Positions 7,916 through 14,675 of a stretch of DNA of 44,486 nt are shown piece after piece. The position numbers were made by a program, and so were the translations under genes. The notes under the pieces were generated by a model, which searched no databases, was not told the origin of the DNA, and saw nothing but the letters and a program-made list of their open reading frames with translations. Source of the stretch: a virus; the IMG/VR virus record IMGVR_UViG_3300043778_000012, positions 1-44,486 of that record, one strand, 5' to 3'. The first letter of the stretch is position 1. Every line of letters starts with the position of its first letter.

Positions 7916-8698
7916 CTAGTCGGAACGCGCAGAGGCGGCGCGGGCATCACGCATTACATGCAGGATCAGGGCGTCGACAGCCATAACGCTGCCGAACTCG
8001 ACACCGCCATCTTGTGTGACGCGACCGCCGACATGCGAAATCAGCTTGCCGAGTGTCATGCCAGTTGTTGGTGTAGCCACGCCGCAGTCCACGCACTTTC
8101 CATCAGCCCACGTCCAGTTGTGTTCGCATCGCAGTGATGTTGTCGCCCGCTCGTCCGCCGCCTCGGAGGATGCGGCCAGCGCGCGTTCCGCCGCCTTGAG
8201 CAACGCGCAAAGCTTCTCATGCGACCCACCGACTATCAAGCCGGGAATGCCGATGGACTTCAGCGTGTCGATGACTTGCTGGGCGAGTGCAGGCGCTGCT
8301 GCCGTCTGATCGACAGATGCGGCGCGGGTTGCTTGCCACGCGGCCCATGCGCTGTCGATGTTGACATAGAGGTACCCGGATTTGTCGCGCACGAACGGGC
8401 CAATATCTTCGTCCTCAAACGAAAAATCGACACGTGCCCACGCCTCGAACGCCGCCCGCTCGTCTGCCGGCGCGGGGACCGCACGCCTCGCATCACGTGC
8501 GTCGGCATATGCTTTGCCGTAACGCTCCATGTCCGCCTGCGTGTATTTCGGCTCGTCAACCGGCGCTGCTGCGGGCTGCTCGGGATGGTCTGAGGCTAAC
8601 AGCTGACGCAACACCTCTCCATCGTCCTTCCATCCGTATGCGTCCATTTCGTCGGCCCATGCCGCAAGCCTCTTGCGGTTCTCTTCCGTCAGCTTCAT
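7916..8698 (-). CDS. Hypothetical phage protein with zinc-knuckle-like motif
   Basis: Taking MKLTEENRKR at 8698 as start gives 260 residues. It has a helical N-terminus, a segment ERAAFEAWAR with AWAAWQATRAA that recurs in Burkholderia phage hypotheticals, and a possible metal site CEHNW...GKCVDCG near 205-220. Alanine-rich linkers separate these blocks. Start choice rests on the end of homologous-looking sequence; function is unknown. Confidence 0.65.
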   Translation of the reverse strand: MKLTEENRKRLAAWADEMDAYGWKDDGEVLRQLLASDHPEQPAAAPVDEPKYTQADMERYGKAYADARDARRAVPAPADERAAFEAWARVDFSFEDEDIGPFVRDKSGYLYVNIDSAWAAWQATRAASVDQTAAAPALAQQVIDTLKSIGIPGLIVGGSHEKLCALLKAAERALAASSEAADERATTSLRCEHNWTWADGKCVDCGVATPTTGMTLGKLISHVGGRVTQDGGVEFGSVMAVDALILHVMRDARAASARSD

Positions 8699-8721
8699 AG
8701 CAATTCCTTGATGAATGAAAA

Positions 8722-8741
8722 CGCCAGGCCGAAGCCCGGCG
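8722..8741 (-). promoter_or_regulatory. Leader hairpin
   Basis: CGCC-GGGC-TTCG-GCC-TGGCG-type stem loop in the gap upstream of the 260-residue gene. It is one of a series of hairpins placed 20-45 bases before early gene starts. Confidence 0.5.
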
Positions 8742-8748
8742 CAGTTCG

Positions 8749-9108
8749 TCAGATTTCGATTTCGACGGGGACGGCGATGGCGATCGCATCCGATCTTGCC
8801 AAGCCGCGCGCCGTGGCCTCGGCGTGGAAGTGATGGGCAGTCTGTATCGGATAAAAGTTCACCCACCGCGTCACCGTGCGCGTCGCCATGAACAGGTCGT
8901 TCTCTCTTTCCTCGTATTCAAGGTAACGGCCCGTTTCATAGAACACGTACAGAGTGCAATCGCCTGCGACGCGGCCAACAACGCGGCTCGCTCGATCGAC
9001 TTCCGGCACGTGCGCGATGAAAAACGCTTTCCGCCCGTCACGCGTCACCAACGGCTCCCCACGCTTCGCCGCTTCCAGGTCAAACGGCTTCAGTTTTTTC
9101 GTTTCCAT
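8749..9108 (-). CDS. Hypothetical phage protein, 119 aa
   Basis: The start METKKLKPFD at 9108 is preferred. The N-terminal block PFDLEAAKRGEPLVTRDGRK is a pattern common in small phage proteins of unknown role, followed by beta-rich sequence (CTLYVFYETGRYLEYEERENDLFM). No catalytic motif is seen. It sits in the string of small genes between 7681 and 10666. Confidence 0.7.
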   Translation of the reverse strand: METKKLKPFDLEAAKRGEPLVTRDGRKAFFIAHVPEVDRASRVVGRVAGDCTLYVFYETGRYLEYEERENDLFMATRTVTRWVNFYPIQTAHHFHAEATARGLARSDAIAIAVPVEIEI

Positions 9109-9135
9109 GATATTCAATGAAAGTGTGTTGGTGAT

Positions 9136-9155
9136 GCCGGGTAGCCTACCCCGGC
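9136..9155 (-). promoter_or_regulatory. Leader hairpin
   Basis: GCCGGG/CCCGGC stem upstream of the 119-residue gene; same placement as the other leader hairpins. Confidence 0.45.
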
Positions 9156-9161
9156 GGTTAA

Positions 9162-9329
9162 TCAGCCGAAAAATCCGCCCTCGTACAGCAGCCAAGCCCA
9201 GATGCCGAGTGAGATAAGCGACGTGACCGCGTTTTCGTTTTCACGCGGCTTCCCGTGCCGCGCGAGCGATTCGCCCAAGCCGATTGCGCTCAAGACGATG
9301 TAAGTGATTTGCGGCCAGTGAAGGGTCAT
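9162..9329 (-). CDS. Small membrane protein, 55 aa
   Basis: Translation gives MTLHWPQITYIVLSAIGLG at the start and IWAWLLYEGGFFG at the end, with two hydrophobic segments (about 8-19 and 38-52) around a charged loop (ARHGKPRENEN). This layout is common in phages and has no known function. The ATG overlaps the upstream stop as ATGA, which supports the gene. Confidence 0.75.
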   Translation of the reverse strand: MTLHWPQITYIVLSAIGLGESLARHGKPRENENAVTSLISLGIWAWLLYEGGFFG

Positions 9330-9736
9330 TCCTCACCCCGCACCAGTTCGTCGCGCAGCTTCACGGCTTCGCAGACGGCGCGGGAAATGCTGTCCACCTT
9401 GTCGTGGTGGCACACGAACATTTCATGCGTCAGCCTTTCGATGAACGCGGTGCGCGTCTGGTCGAACACCTTGCCTTCGATGGGCGCGATGTTCACCACG
9501 TTCGCGGGCTGCGTTGCCGGCGAGCCGTCCGCGTTCGTCACCAGCTGCACCAGGTCCAGCTCGGTCGGCTTGCCACTTTTGAAATAGAAGCCATCCGATG
9601 TGTACGATTCGCTAACGCCATTTAGAACCGACAGCGCGCCAACCGGGTATCTTGCGGACATATCGGTGTAGGCAATTCTGTAGAGAAATCCTCTCCCATC
9701 CTGCCACACCTGACCAACCGCAAATTTCTTTTCCAT
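9326..9736 (-). CDS. Hypothetical protein, 136 aa
   Basis: The start MEKKFAVGQVW at 9736 follows an AAGGAAAGGAA ribosome site. The N-terminus (VGQVWQDGRGFLYRI) is beta-rich, like small SH3-type folds in phage proteins. The C-terminal half (about 85-136) is helical and resembles a separate module (HEMFVCHHDKVDSISRAVCEAVKLRDEL). Function unknown. The stop overlaps the next gene (ATGA). Confidence 0.7.
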   Translation of the reverse strand: MEKKFAVGQVWQDGRGFLYRIAYTDMSARYPVGALSVLNGVSESYTSDGFYFKSGKPTELDLVQLVTNADGSPATQPANVVNIAPIEGKVFDQTRTAFIERLTHEMFVCHHDKVDSISRAVCEAVKLRDELVRGEE

Positions 9737-9755
9737 TTCCTTTCCTTGCAAGATT

Positions 9756-9772
9756 GCCGGCATCCGGCCGGC
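9756..9772 (-). promoter_or_regulatory. Leader hairpin (GCCGGC family)
   Basis: GCCGGC-CGGAT-GCCGGC on the minus strand, 20-36 bases before the ATG at 9736. Near-identical hairpins lie at 14646-14662 and 15687-15701. Confidence 0.55.
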
Positions 9773-9778
9773 GCGGGT

Positions 9779-9967
9779 TCAGTCCAGCTTCGCGATCAGC
9801 GCGCGATACTCTGCGGCGCGTGTTTCGAAGTGCGTGATGGCTTCCTCGTTTTCCTGGATGTCGCGATGAGCGCGCTGCAGCTGCGCGCGGCGGCACTCAA
9901 GTTGGAATTCGCACGCCTCTACCACCGATTCCAGTTCGTCCTTGATAGTCAGTCTTTCGATGCTCAT
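9779..9967 (-). CDS. Small coiled-coil protein, 62 aa
   Basis: From MSIERLTIKDEL at 9967 the whole protein is a predicted charged helix with heptad-like spacing (residues 8-60). Such short coiled coils are frequent in phage early regions; no function can be given. A ribosome site AAGGAAA precedes the ATG. Confidence 0.65.
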   Translation of the reverse strand: MSIERLTIKDELESVVEACEFQLECRRAQLQRAHRDIQENEEAITHFETRAAEYRALIAKLD

Positions 9968-9983
9968 TTCCTTTCCTTGATTG

Positions 9984-10130
9984 TCAGATTTCACCCACGC
10001 GGCTAACCCGCACCCGCGCATTCGGACCGAAACGATACTTCACGCGTGCGCGGTCCATCGCCTGCGTGTAATTGTCGGCGCGGACATGCCCGACGTACTG
10101 CGATCCGACCCACACCCTGAATTCGTACAT
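9984..10130 (-). CDS. Hypothetical protein, 48 aa
   Basis: A small frame starting MYEFRVWVGSQYVGHVRAD and ending RVRVSRVGEI. It is basic, with alternating hydrophobic residues at both ends and a helix in the middle (TQAMDRARVKYRFG). The start lies 3 bases after the upstream stop, which supports translation. Confidence 0.6.
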   Translation of the reverse strand: MYEFRVWVGSQYVGHVRADNYTQAMDRARVKYRFGPNARVRVSRVGEI

Positions 10131-10132
10131 GA

Positions 10133-10282
10133 TCAGCATCCCCTGCGCATGTCCGCGCATCCAGGTGCGATGATGTTGAGCGCGTATTCGCGCAAGAGTA
10201 CTTCAACCAGTCCGCCGAGCTTGCCGTCGTCGTTGCGCGGCATCGACAGCAGGTCCAGCAAGTCGCGTGCTGCTTGGCTCAT
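10133..10282 (-). CDS. Hypothetical protein, 49 aa
   Basis: A small frame MSQAARDLLDLLSM...LGGLVEVLLREYALNII, helical, with an amphipathic C-terminal half. A 6-bp-stem hairpin (10301-10316) precedes its ribosome site. Function unknown. Confidence 0.55.
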   Translation of the reverse strand: MSQAARDLLDLLSMPRNDDGKLGGLVEVLLREYALNIIAPGCADMRRGC

Positions 10283-10300
10283 GATGTGTCCCAGGTTGTT

Positions 10301-10316
10301 GCCCGCCAAAGCGGGC
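10301..10316 (-). promoter_or_regulatory. Leader hairpin
   Basis: GCCCGC-TTTG-GCGGGC, 19-34 bases upstream of the ATG at 10282. Confidence 0.5.
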
Positions 10317-10324
10317 GCGGTTGT

Positions 10325-10495
10325 TTAGGTGCCTGCGCGTTCAAGCTGTTTGCGAGCGGTACGCACGCAGCCAACATCCGGTAATTCCAGCGACAGCAGG
10401 CGCTCAATGGTTTCGAGCAGTTCGCTGTACGTCGGCAGTCCGGCGTCATTCGTGTGCGCGTCTGCGTTCGCGATTGCTTCGGTCCGTGCGTTCAT
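10325..10495 (-). CDS. Hypothetical protein, 56 aa
   Basis: A small helical acidic frame starting MNARTEAIANADAH with PTYSELLETIERLLSLEL in the middle. Its leader (10499-10520) is almost identical to those of the genes starting at 10666 and 16394 and contains the ribosome site GAAGGGGAA. Confidence 0.6.
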   Translation of the reverse strand: MNARTEAIANADAHTNDAGLPTYSELLETIERLLSLELPDVGCVRTARKQLERAGT

Positions 10496-10498
10496 CGT

Positions 10499-10520
10499 CG
10501 TTCCCCTTCGTGATTGCGTT
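10499..10520 (-). repeat. Shared gene leader, copy A
   Basis: A 22-bp sequence carrying the ribosome site (GAAGGGGAACG in sense), repeated at 10669-10690 and 16398-16419. The latter two share 29 bp (through 10697 and 16426). Confidence 0.7.
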
Positions 10521-10666
10521 CAGGCGCACGTAACGCCAATGATTTGCCCCGCTGCGATCGCTGCACGTTCGCTCATGCCGGTCAGCTTCGAGACGGCGGC
10601 CTTGCGGCTGCTGGCGATGATGTGGCGGATTGCGGTCGGCGTCGTGATGATGTAGGTGCGTTGCAT
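10520..10666 (-). CDS. Hypothetical protein, 48 aa, first gene of an early cluster
   Basis: The start MQRTYIITTPTAIRHI at 10666 follows the shared leader; an in-frame ATG at 10762 would lie upstream of the promoter and is rejected. The protein is basic and helical (IASSRKAAVSKLTGMSERAAI), possibly nucleic-acid binding. It is the first gene after the operator-promoter at 10698-10735. Confidence 0.6.
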   Translation of the reverse strand: MQRTYIITTPTAIRHIIASSRKAAVSKLTGMSERAAIAAGQIIGVTCA

Positions 10667-10668
10667 TT

Positions 10669-10697
10669 CGTTCCCCTTCGTGATTGCGTTGTCGATG
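10669..10697 (-). repeat. Shared gene leader, copy B
   Basis: 29 bp identical to 16398-16426. It lies between promoter and ATG in both clusters, so the two transcripts begin almost identically. Confidence 0.75.
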
Positions 10698-10710
10698 TAC
10701 GTATTATGGG

Positions 10711-10728
10711 TATTCACGCCCATGAATA
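10711..10728. promoter_or_regulatory. Operator TATTCA-N6-TGAATA over a leftward promoter
   Basis: A perfect 6-bp-arm dyad. In the minus sense it sits between a weak -35 (TTCTAT) and a -10 CATAAT 17 bases on, which is the position of a repressor operator. It should control the small-gene cluster 10666-7681. Related sites are at 13618, 16445 and 20213. Confidence 0.7.
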
Positions 10729-10764
10729 GAAATTGATTTTCGCTATCGCCTCGACGCCCCAATA

Positions 10765-10788
10765 GAAAAAGCCGCCATCAGGCGGCTT
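10765..10788 (-). terminator. Rho-independent terminator after the primase cluster
   Basis: GCCGCC-TGAT-GGCGGC followed by TTTTT in the minus sense. The stop codon of the 90-residue gene lies inside the stem. It separates the primase cluster from the next operator-promoter. Confidence 0.85.
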
Positions 10789-11050
10789 GCTGCTTCTTGC
10801 GCATTTCCCATATCGCCAGCGCAGTTTCCTCCAGGCGCTTCAGTGCAGCTTCACCGCGTATCTGCAGCACCCCGCCGCGCTCTTTCTTCCACTGCTGATC
10901 GTATCGGCCGTAAAGATAGTCCTGACGCGCTCGCTTCGATGGCATGTCGAGGATGGCGCGCGCTTCACATTCGTGCCGCCATTCCTCGCTGTAGTTCGAC
11001 ACTTCCGTGCCGTCGTACAGCGTCACCATGCGTTCGTTCGGGCCGTTCAT
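10778..11050 (-). CDS. Hypothetical phage protein, 90 aa
   Basis: The start overlaps the primase stop as TGATG. It is a highly charged helical protein with a block RHECEARAILDMPSKRARQDYL and a C-terminal helix; similar small proteins often follow phage replication genes. No enzymatic motif. Its position suggests a replication accessory role, which is inference only. Confidence 0.7.
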   Translation of the reverse strand: MNGPNERMVTLYDGTEVSNYSEEWRHECEARAILDMPSKRARQDYLYGRYDQQWKKERGGVLQIRGEAALKRLEETALAIWEMRKKQQAA

Positions 11051-13386
11051 CAGAAAGGCCGCCCGTCGTCGCCATCATCGCGCCGCCGACCGTCAGCGAG
11101 CGGGGGCATATTGAACACGCGCCGGCTGCCTGACTTGCGCGGGTCCTTGCCCGTCAGTTTCTTCAAGACCTTGCTGGCGTGCGTGGCCTGCGCCTTGTTC
11201 GGCTTGTCGTATCCGATCAGCTGCAGCACTTCGCTGGCCGTCCTGTCGCGATATCCGATACCCGCAATGGCCTGCCAGTCGAACTGCGCCGCAATCATTT
11301 CCTCAACGGGGTCGACCGCTTCGTGGTCGCTGTTGAGCGCGTTCAGCGACTTCTGTTCGTCGTCAGTCAGCCACCATTGTTCGCCGCTCTTGAAGTGCGT
11401 CAGCAACTCGGCCCACACCTGTTGCATGTCCAGACCATGGCGATAGTCGATGGACAAGACAGGCACCGTCCACCAGCGCCGATTGCCCGTGTCGTCCACC
11501 AGGTATCGGCCTTCGTTGACGGACGCGAAAAACACGGTGCGCCGCTGATACTCGCTCTCGATGCGATCATACGGCCGGCGCAGCTTGTCTACGGCTTGAG
11601 TCACGAACGATTTCAGGCGCGCAATGTCGGACTTGCGGAACGTCGCATCCAGTTCGCCCAGTTCGACCAGCCAGTGCGAAACGGCGTTCACCACTGTATC
11701 TTTATTGTTCGGGTCCAGCGTCGCGCCTTCCAGCACCACGCCCATTTCCTGCGGCACCAGCGCTTTCACCCAACTGGTTTTCCCCTGACCTTGCTCGCCC
11801 GTGAACACCAGCACGCCGTGCGACGTGAAGCCGAACGGTTTAAACAGCGCCGCGATGGCAGACATGAGCCAGCGGTAAATCAATTTGTCTTTCAGCGTCG
11901 CGTCGCCGGCTACCTTCACGGTGTTCAGCAGCTGCTGCACGCGTTGCGCGCCGTCCCACGGCTTGCTGGTAATCCAGTCGCACACCGGGTTATACGCGTT
12001 GCGGTCGGCAATCAGTTTCGTGTAGTCGGCCAGCATGGACTGCGGCATGCGGTTGCGTGCGCAAATGCTTGTCAGTTCAGCCAGCGCGGCATTCGCGCGG
12101 TTGTCGGCCGTATAGCTGCGGCCCGGCAGCGTCACTTCCACCTGCTTTCGCACCTGGTTGTATCTGGCCGTGATGCCGTACTCGTCCGCCAGGTATTCCA
12201 GGTTTTCCACCGTGTTCATCGGCTGCCCCTTGTCCGTCAGATGCGGAAAGCCGAACGGGTTCACTGCAGCATCCAGCGGTACGGCCGGCGCATCGAAAGT
12301 CGGATTATTGTCGTTCGCTGGCGGCACCACAGTGATGGGCTTGCCGCTCGCAACGTGCCACGGGTCGCCCGTATGCGCGCCCATGTAACCCATGACGCGC
12401 TGCAGGTCCCATCCGTCGTCCCGGGCGTCTGCCAGGTCCCATCCGTGCGGGAATTCATCGTCCAGGCGATACGACACCATGTGCGTCTCGCGTGCGCGGC
12501 CCTTCAGACTGGTGGCAATCGCCATCATCGCCCGAATCGCCGGCTGCTCGTGCAACTGCATCAGCGCATCGCCGTCGCGTTCCTTCAGCTTGTCGAAATC
12601 CGGCCACAAGATCACGCGGCGACCTTCCAGCGCTCGCACGTGCGCACGGTCGGCTGTTTCCACACCGCCCATCCACGTCACCACCACGGCCTTGCTGCCG
12701 AAGATATCCTGTCCGGCGTCGGCGGCTTTCTCGCCTTCCACCACGATCACGTCGGCGTCAGGCATCAGCGCCAGGCGGTCCAGGCCGTACAGCGGACGCG
12801 TGGCCGCGCCAGTGATGCCGCGCCACGTCCAGCGCTCGCTTCCGTCCGGATGCTTGCACCACGAATAGGGCACCACCTGTTTGCGCTCGCCTTCAGGATC
12901 GAATCGGCAGACGTACATCAGCGCATTGCCGTCCTTGTCGCAGTACAGCCAGCGCGTCGTCGGTTGCCCCCATCGCGGATGCCGGAACGTCGGCCGGCCC
13001 GCGTTCTCCGGCACCGGCATGATGGGTTCGGGCTTCGCATCCTCGATGCGCGTCACCTTGGCATCGTGGGCGCGCTGCCGCGTCTCCGGATCGCCGATGC
13101 GCACGCCGTGATTGTCGGCCAGCTCGCGCGCCGCTGCGCCCTGGTCGTTGCCGTGGAAAATGTACGCGTACAGGCTAACGAGGTCCGCGCCGCCATCGCC
13201 GGTTGCGAAGTCCTTCCAGTTGCCCTGACGCAGATTGATAGTGAAGCTGCCGGCGTTTCGGTCGTTCCGCGTGGGGTTCGCCACGACGTATTCAGTACCG
13301 CGCCGCTCGCCGCCAGGAAGCCATTGCGGCACAACAACATCGGGGTTCAGCGCGTCATTGATTGCTGCGAAGTCGAACTTATTCAC
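11050..13386 (-). CDS. Primase-helicase, TOPRIM plus VapE-type ATPase
   Basis: A 778-residue replication protein. A TOPRIM-like block occurs near 205-250 (VIVVEGEKAADAG, then ILWPDFDKLKERDGD). A linker near 350-370 holds ANDN (357-360). The C-terminal half is a VapE/D5-like helicase: DWITSKPWDGAQRV near 470, Walker A FTGEQGQGKTSW near 530, DLDATFRK-like sensor region near 580 and an RRWWTVPV arginine-rich block near 645. Such proteins prime and unwind DNA at phage and satellite origins. The start overlaps the HTH gene (ATGA). Confidence 0.88.
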   Translation of the reverse strand: MNKFDFAAINDALNPDVVVPQWLPGGERRGTEYVVANPTRNDRNAGSFTINLRQGNWKDFATGDGGADLVSLYAYIFHGNDQGAAARELADNHGVRIGDPETRQRAHDAKVTRIEDAKPEPIMPVPENAGRPTFRHPRWGQPTTRWLYCDKDGNALMYVCRFDPEGERKQVVPYSWCKHPDGSERWTWRGITGAATRPLYGLDRLALMPDADVIVVEGEKAADAGQDIFGSKAVVVTWMGGVETADRAHVRALEGRRVILWPDFDKLKERDGDALMQLHEQPAIRAMMAIATSLKGRARETHMVSYRLDDEFPHGWDLADARDDGWDLQRVMGYMGAHTGDPWHVASGKPITVVPPANDNNPTFDAPAVPLDAAVNPFGFPHLTDKGQPMNTVENLEYLADEYGITARYNQVRKQVEVTLPGRSYTADNRANAALAELTSICARNRMPQSMLADYTKLIADRNAYNPVCDWITSKPWDGAQRVQQLLNTVKVAGDATLKDKLIYRWLMSAIAALFKPFGFTSHGVLVFTGEQGQGKTSWVKALVPQEMGVVLEGATLDPNNKDTVVNAVSHWLVELGELDATFRKSDIARLKSFVTQAVDKLRRPYDRIESEYQRRTVFFASVNEGRYLVDDTGNRRWWTVPVLSIDYRHGLDMQQVWAELLTHFKSGEQWWLTDDEQKSLNALNSDHEAVDPVEEMIAAQFDWQAIAGIGYRDRTASEVLQLIGYDKPNKAQATHASKVLKKLTGKDPRKSGSRRVFNMPPLADGRRRDDGDDGRPF

Positions 13387-13571
13387 GCAGCACCCCGCGC
13401 CGCCAGCGTCATTTCGAGAACACGCAGTGCGTCTTGCGGGATAGTCTGTTCATTGGAGCAACACCAGACGCGGACAGTTTGCGGCGTGCGCCCCAGGATC
13501 TGTGCCACGTCGGCAGCATCCAGTTTGTGCGCCTTCATCAGCGCGCGCAGGCGGTCGGTTCGTTCGTTCAT
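13383..13571 (-). CDS. Small HTH protein (Cro-like size), 62 aa
   Basis: From MNERTDRLRALMKAH the protein has one HTH (DAADVAQILGRTPQTVRVWC) and little else, as in Cro-type or regulatory plasmid proteins. It is the first gene behind the operator at 13618 and is coupled to the primase, so it may autoregulate the replication cluster. The start at 13571 is chosen over 13622, which lies on the operator itself. Confidence 0.72.
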   Translation of the reverse strand: MNERTDRLRALMKAHKLDAADVAQILGRTPQTVRVWCCSNEQTIPQDALRVLEMTLAARGAA

Positions 13572-13589
13572 GGTATTGTTGTCAGTGAA

Positions 13590-13631
13590 GCGTGAGCGCC
13601 GATTGTACCATTGCGCGTTCACACTTGTGAA
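13590..13631 (-). promoter_or_regulatory. Operator TTCACA-CT-TGTGAA and promoter of the primase cluster
   Basis: The dyad occupies 13618-13631 with perfect 6-bp arms. In the minus sense TTCACA could act as -35, with TACAAT 18 bases on as -10, so repressor binding would cover the -35. Confidence 0.68.
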
Positions 13632-13653
13632 TTTCGTTGTACATCACGCGGCA

Positions 13654-13881
13654 TCATCGCCCGCGCCGATACTTCATCTTGTTGCGGAATATGTGCCGTT
13701 CGCGCTCGGCTTCGGGCATCGCCAACAGCGCGTTGATTCGCTCGCCGTGCCGTTCCGGCATCGGGATAACGTCGCTGCGCCACTGCAGCACGCTGACGGC
13801 GTTCACATCCAGCGTTTCCGCCAGTTCTTCGCACGTCAGGCGCAGGATGCGCTGCGCGCGGATCAGATCGTCGGAGTTCAT
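13654..13881 (-). CDS. HTH DNA-binding protein, 75 aa
   Basis: MNSDDLIRAQRILRL starts a small protein with an XRE-like HTH (TCEELAETLDVNAVSVLQWRSD) and a basic tail (FRNKMKYRRGR). The start overlaps the preceding gene's stop (ATGA). With the 62-residue HTH protein it makes a pair of tiny regulators around the primase promoter. Either could be the protein that binds the TTCA-N6-TGAA operators; the sequence does not decide. Confidence 0.7.
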   Translation of the reverse strand: MNSDDLIRAQRILRLTCEELAETLDVNAVSVLQWRSDVIPMPERHGERINALLAMPEAERERHIFRNKMKYRRGR

Positions 13882-14060
13882 TTCATCAGAGCCCGCATGA
13901 TCGCGAAGCGGGCTACACGAACGGCCACGCAAACGGTCACGATCGGTTCGGCGCGGAATTGTTGCAGACGGTCGACGGGAAAGGCCGTGCCCTGATCGTT
14001 CACGTAGTGCCAGGGCAGCCATTCTTTGCGGTCGATGGCGCGGATGGTCGGTTCGTTCAT
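13878..14060 (-). CDS. Hypothetical protein, 60 aa
   Basis: MNEPTIRAIDRKEWLPWHYVND starts a small basic protein ending in a hydrophobic stretch (IVTVCVAVRVARFAIM, 39-54) that could be membrane associated. The stop overlaps the HTH gene start. Function unknown. Confidence 0.6.
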   Translation of the reverse strand: MNEPTIRAIDRKEWLPWHYVNDQGTAFPVDRLQQFRAEPIVTVCVAVRVARFAIMRALMK

Positions 14061-14094
14061 GGTGGAGTAGGGCCGCCGAAGCGGCCATGGGTGG

Positions 14095-14628
14095 TTACGC
14101 TGCCTTGCGCTTCGACTTCGGCTTGTCCTTCGGCCAGCCGGCCGCCGTCAGGTCGGTCACCAGGTTCGCGACGACGGGCACGCTGCGGTCCTGCGGTTCT
14201 TCGGGCGACGGCAGGTACTTCGCGAATTCGGGCAGCCGCTCATTAGCCTGCTTGATCGTCGTGCAGCCGTAGATGATCGCGCGAACCTTGCTTCGCAGTA
14301 CGTCGCGCGCTGCGGTCTGGTTTTTGTAATCACTGCCCATCTGAACGATGGATTGCCAGAATTCGGTGTCGGCCTTCATCTGTTCGGTTGTCGCGCCGGA
14401 ATCGCAAGAAATCACGTGCACCATGGGAATACCGTTCGGCGTGGCGTAGATTTTTTCGGTATTGAACCAGTGCCCGAATTCCTTGTGCAGCGCCTTCAGC
14501 TTCGGCGGCATCAGGTCGATGGCCTTGCGCTGGATGGCGACGCGCGCCCGTTCCGTGTAATCGACCATGGGCACGTCATCCATCACTGCGCGCACGAATG
14601 CGTCGCGTTGCGTATTGGTCAGTCGCAT
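14095..14628 (-). CDS. Nmad5-like putative nucleotide-modification-associated protein
   Basis: A 177-residue protein. The opening MRLTNTQRDAFVRAVMDDVP followed by a helical block and a mid-protein beta segment resembles the Nmad5 family, which is linked to modified DNA in phages by gene context only. The C-terminus is basic (KDKPKSKRKAA). If right, it may act with the DNA-metabolism genes nearby. I recalled the family from pattern, without a search, so confidence is moderate. Confidence 0.6.
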   Translation of the reverse strand: MRLTNTQRDAFVRAVMDDVPMVDYTERARVAIQRKAIDLMPPKLKALHKEFGHWFNTEKIYATPNGIPMVHVISCDSGATTEQMKADTEFWQSIVQMGSDYKNQTAARDVLRSKVRAIIYGCTTIKQANERLPEFAKYLPSPEEPQDRSVPVVANLVTDLTAAGWPKDKPKSKRKAA

Positions 14629-14645
14629 AATTTCTCCTGGTAATT

Positions 14646-14662
14646 GCCAGCATCCGGCTGGC
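14646..14662 (-). promoter_or_regulatory. Leader hairpin (GCCAGC family)
   Basis: GCCAGC-CGGAT-GCTGGC in the minus sense, just upstream of the AGGAGAAA ribosome site of the gene at 14628. Same family as 9756 and 15687. Confidence 0.55.
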
Positions 14663-14675
14663 GGTAGTAAATCGT

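Noticed and set aside
7681-10666. Toxin-antitoxin pair among the small early genes
   Set aside because: Gene sizes would fit, but no toxin or antitoxin motif is seen in any of them.
11179-13995. 938-residue plus-strand frame opposite the primase
   Set aside because: It mirrors the primase and HTH genes in GC-rich DNA, lacks domain-like sequence and has strong Arg/His/Ala bias typical of antisense shadows.
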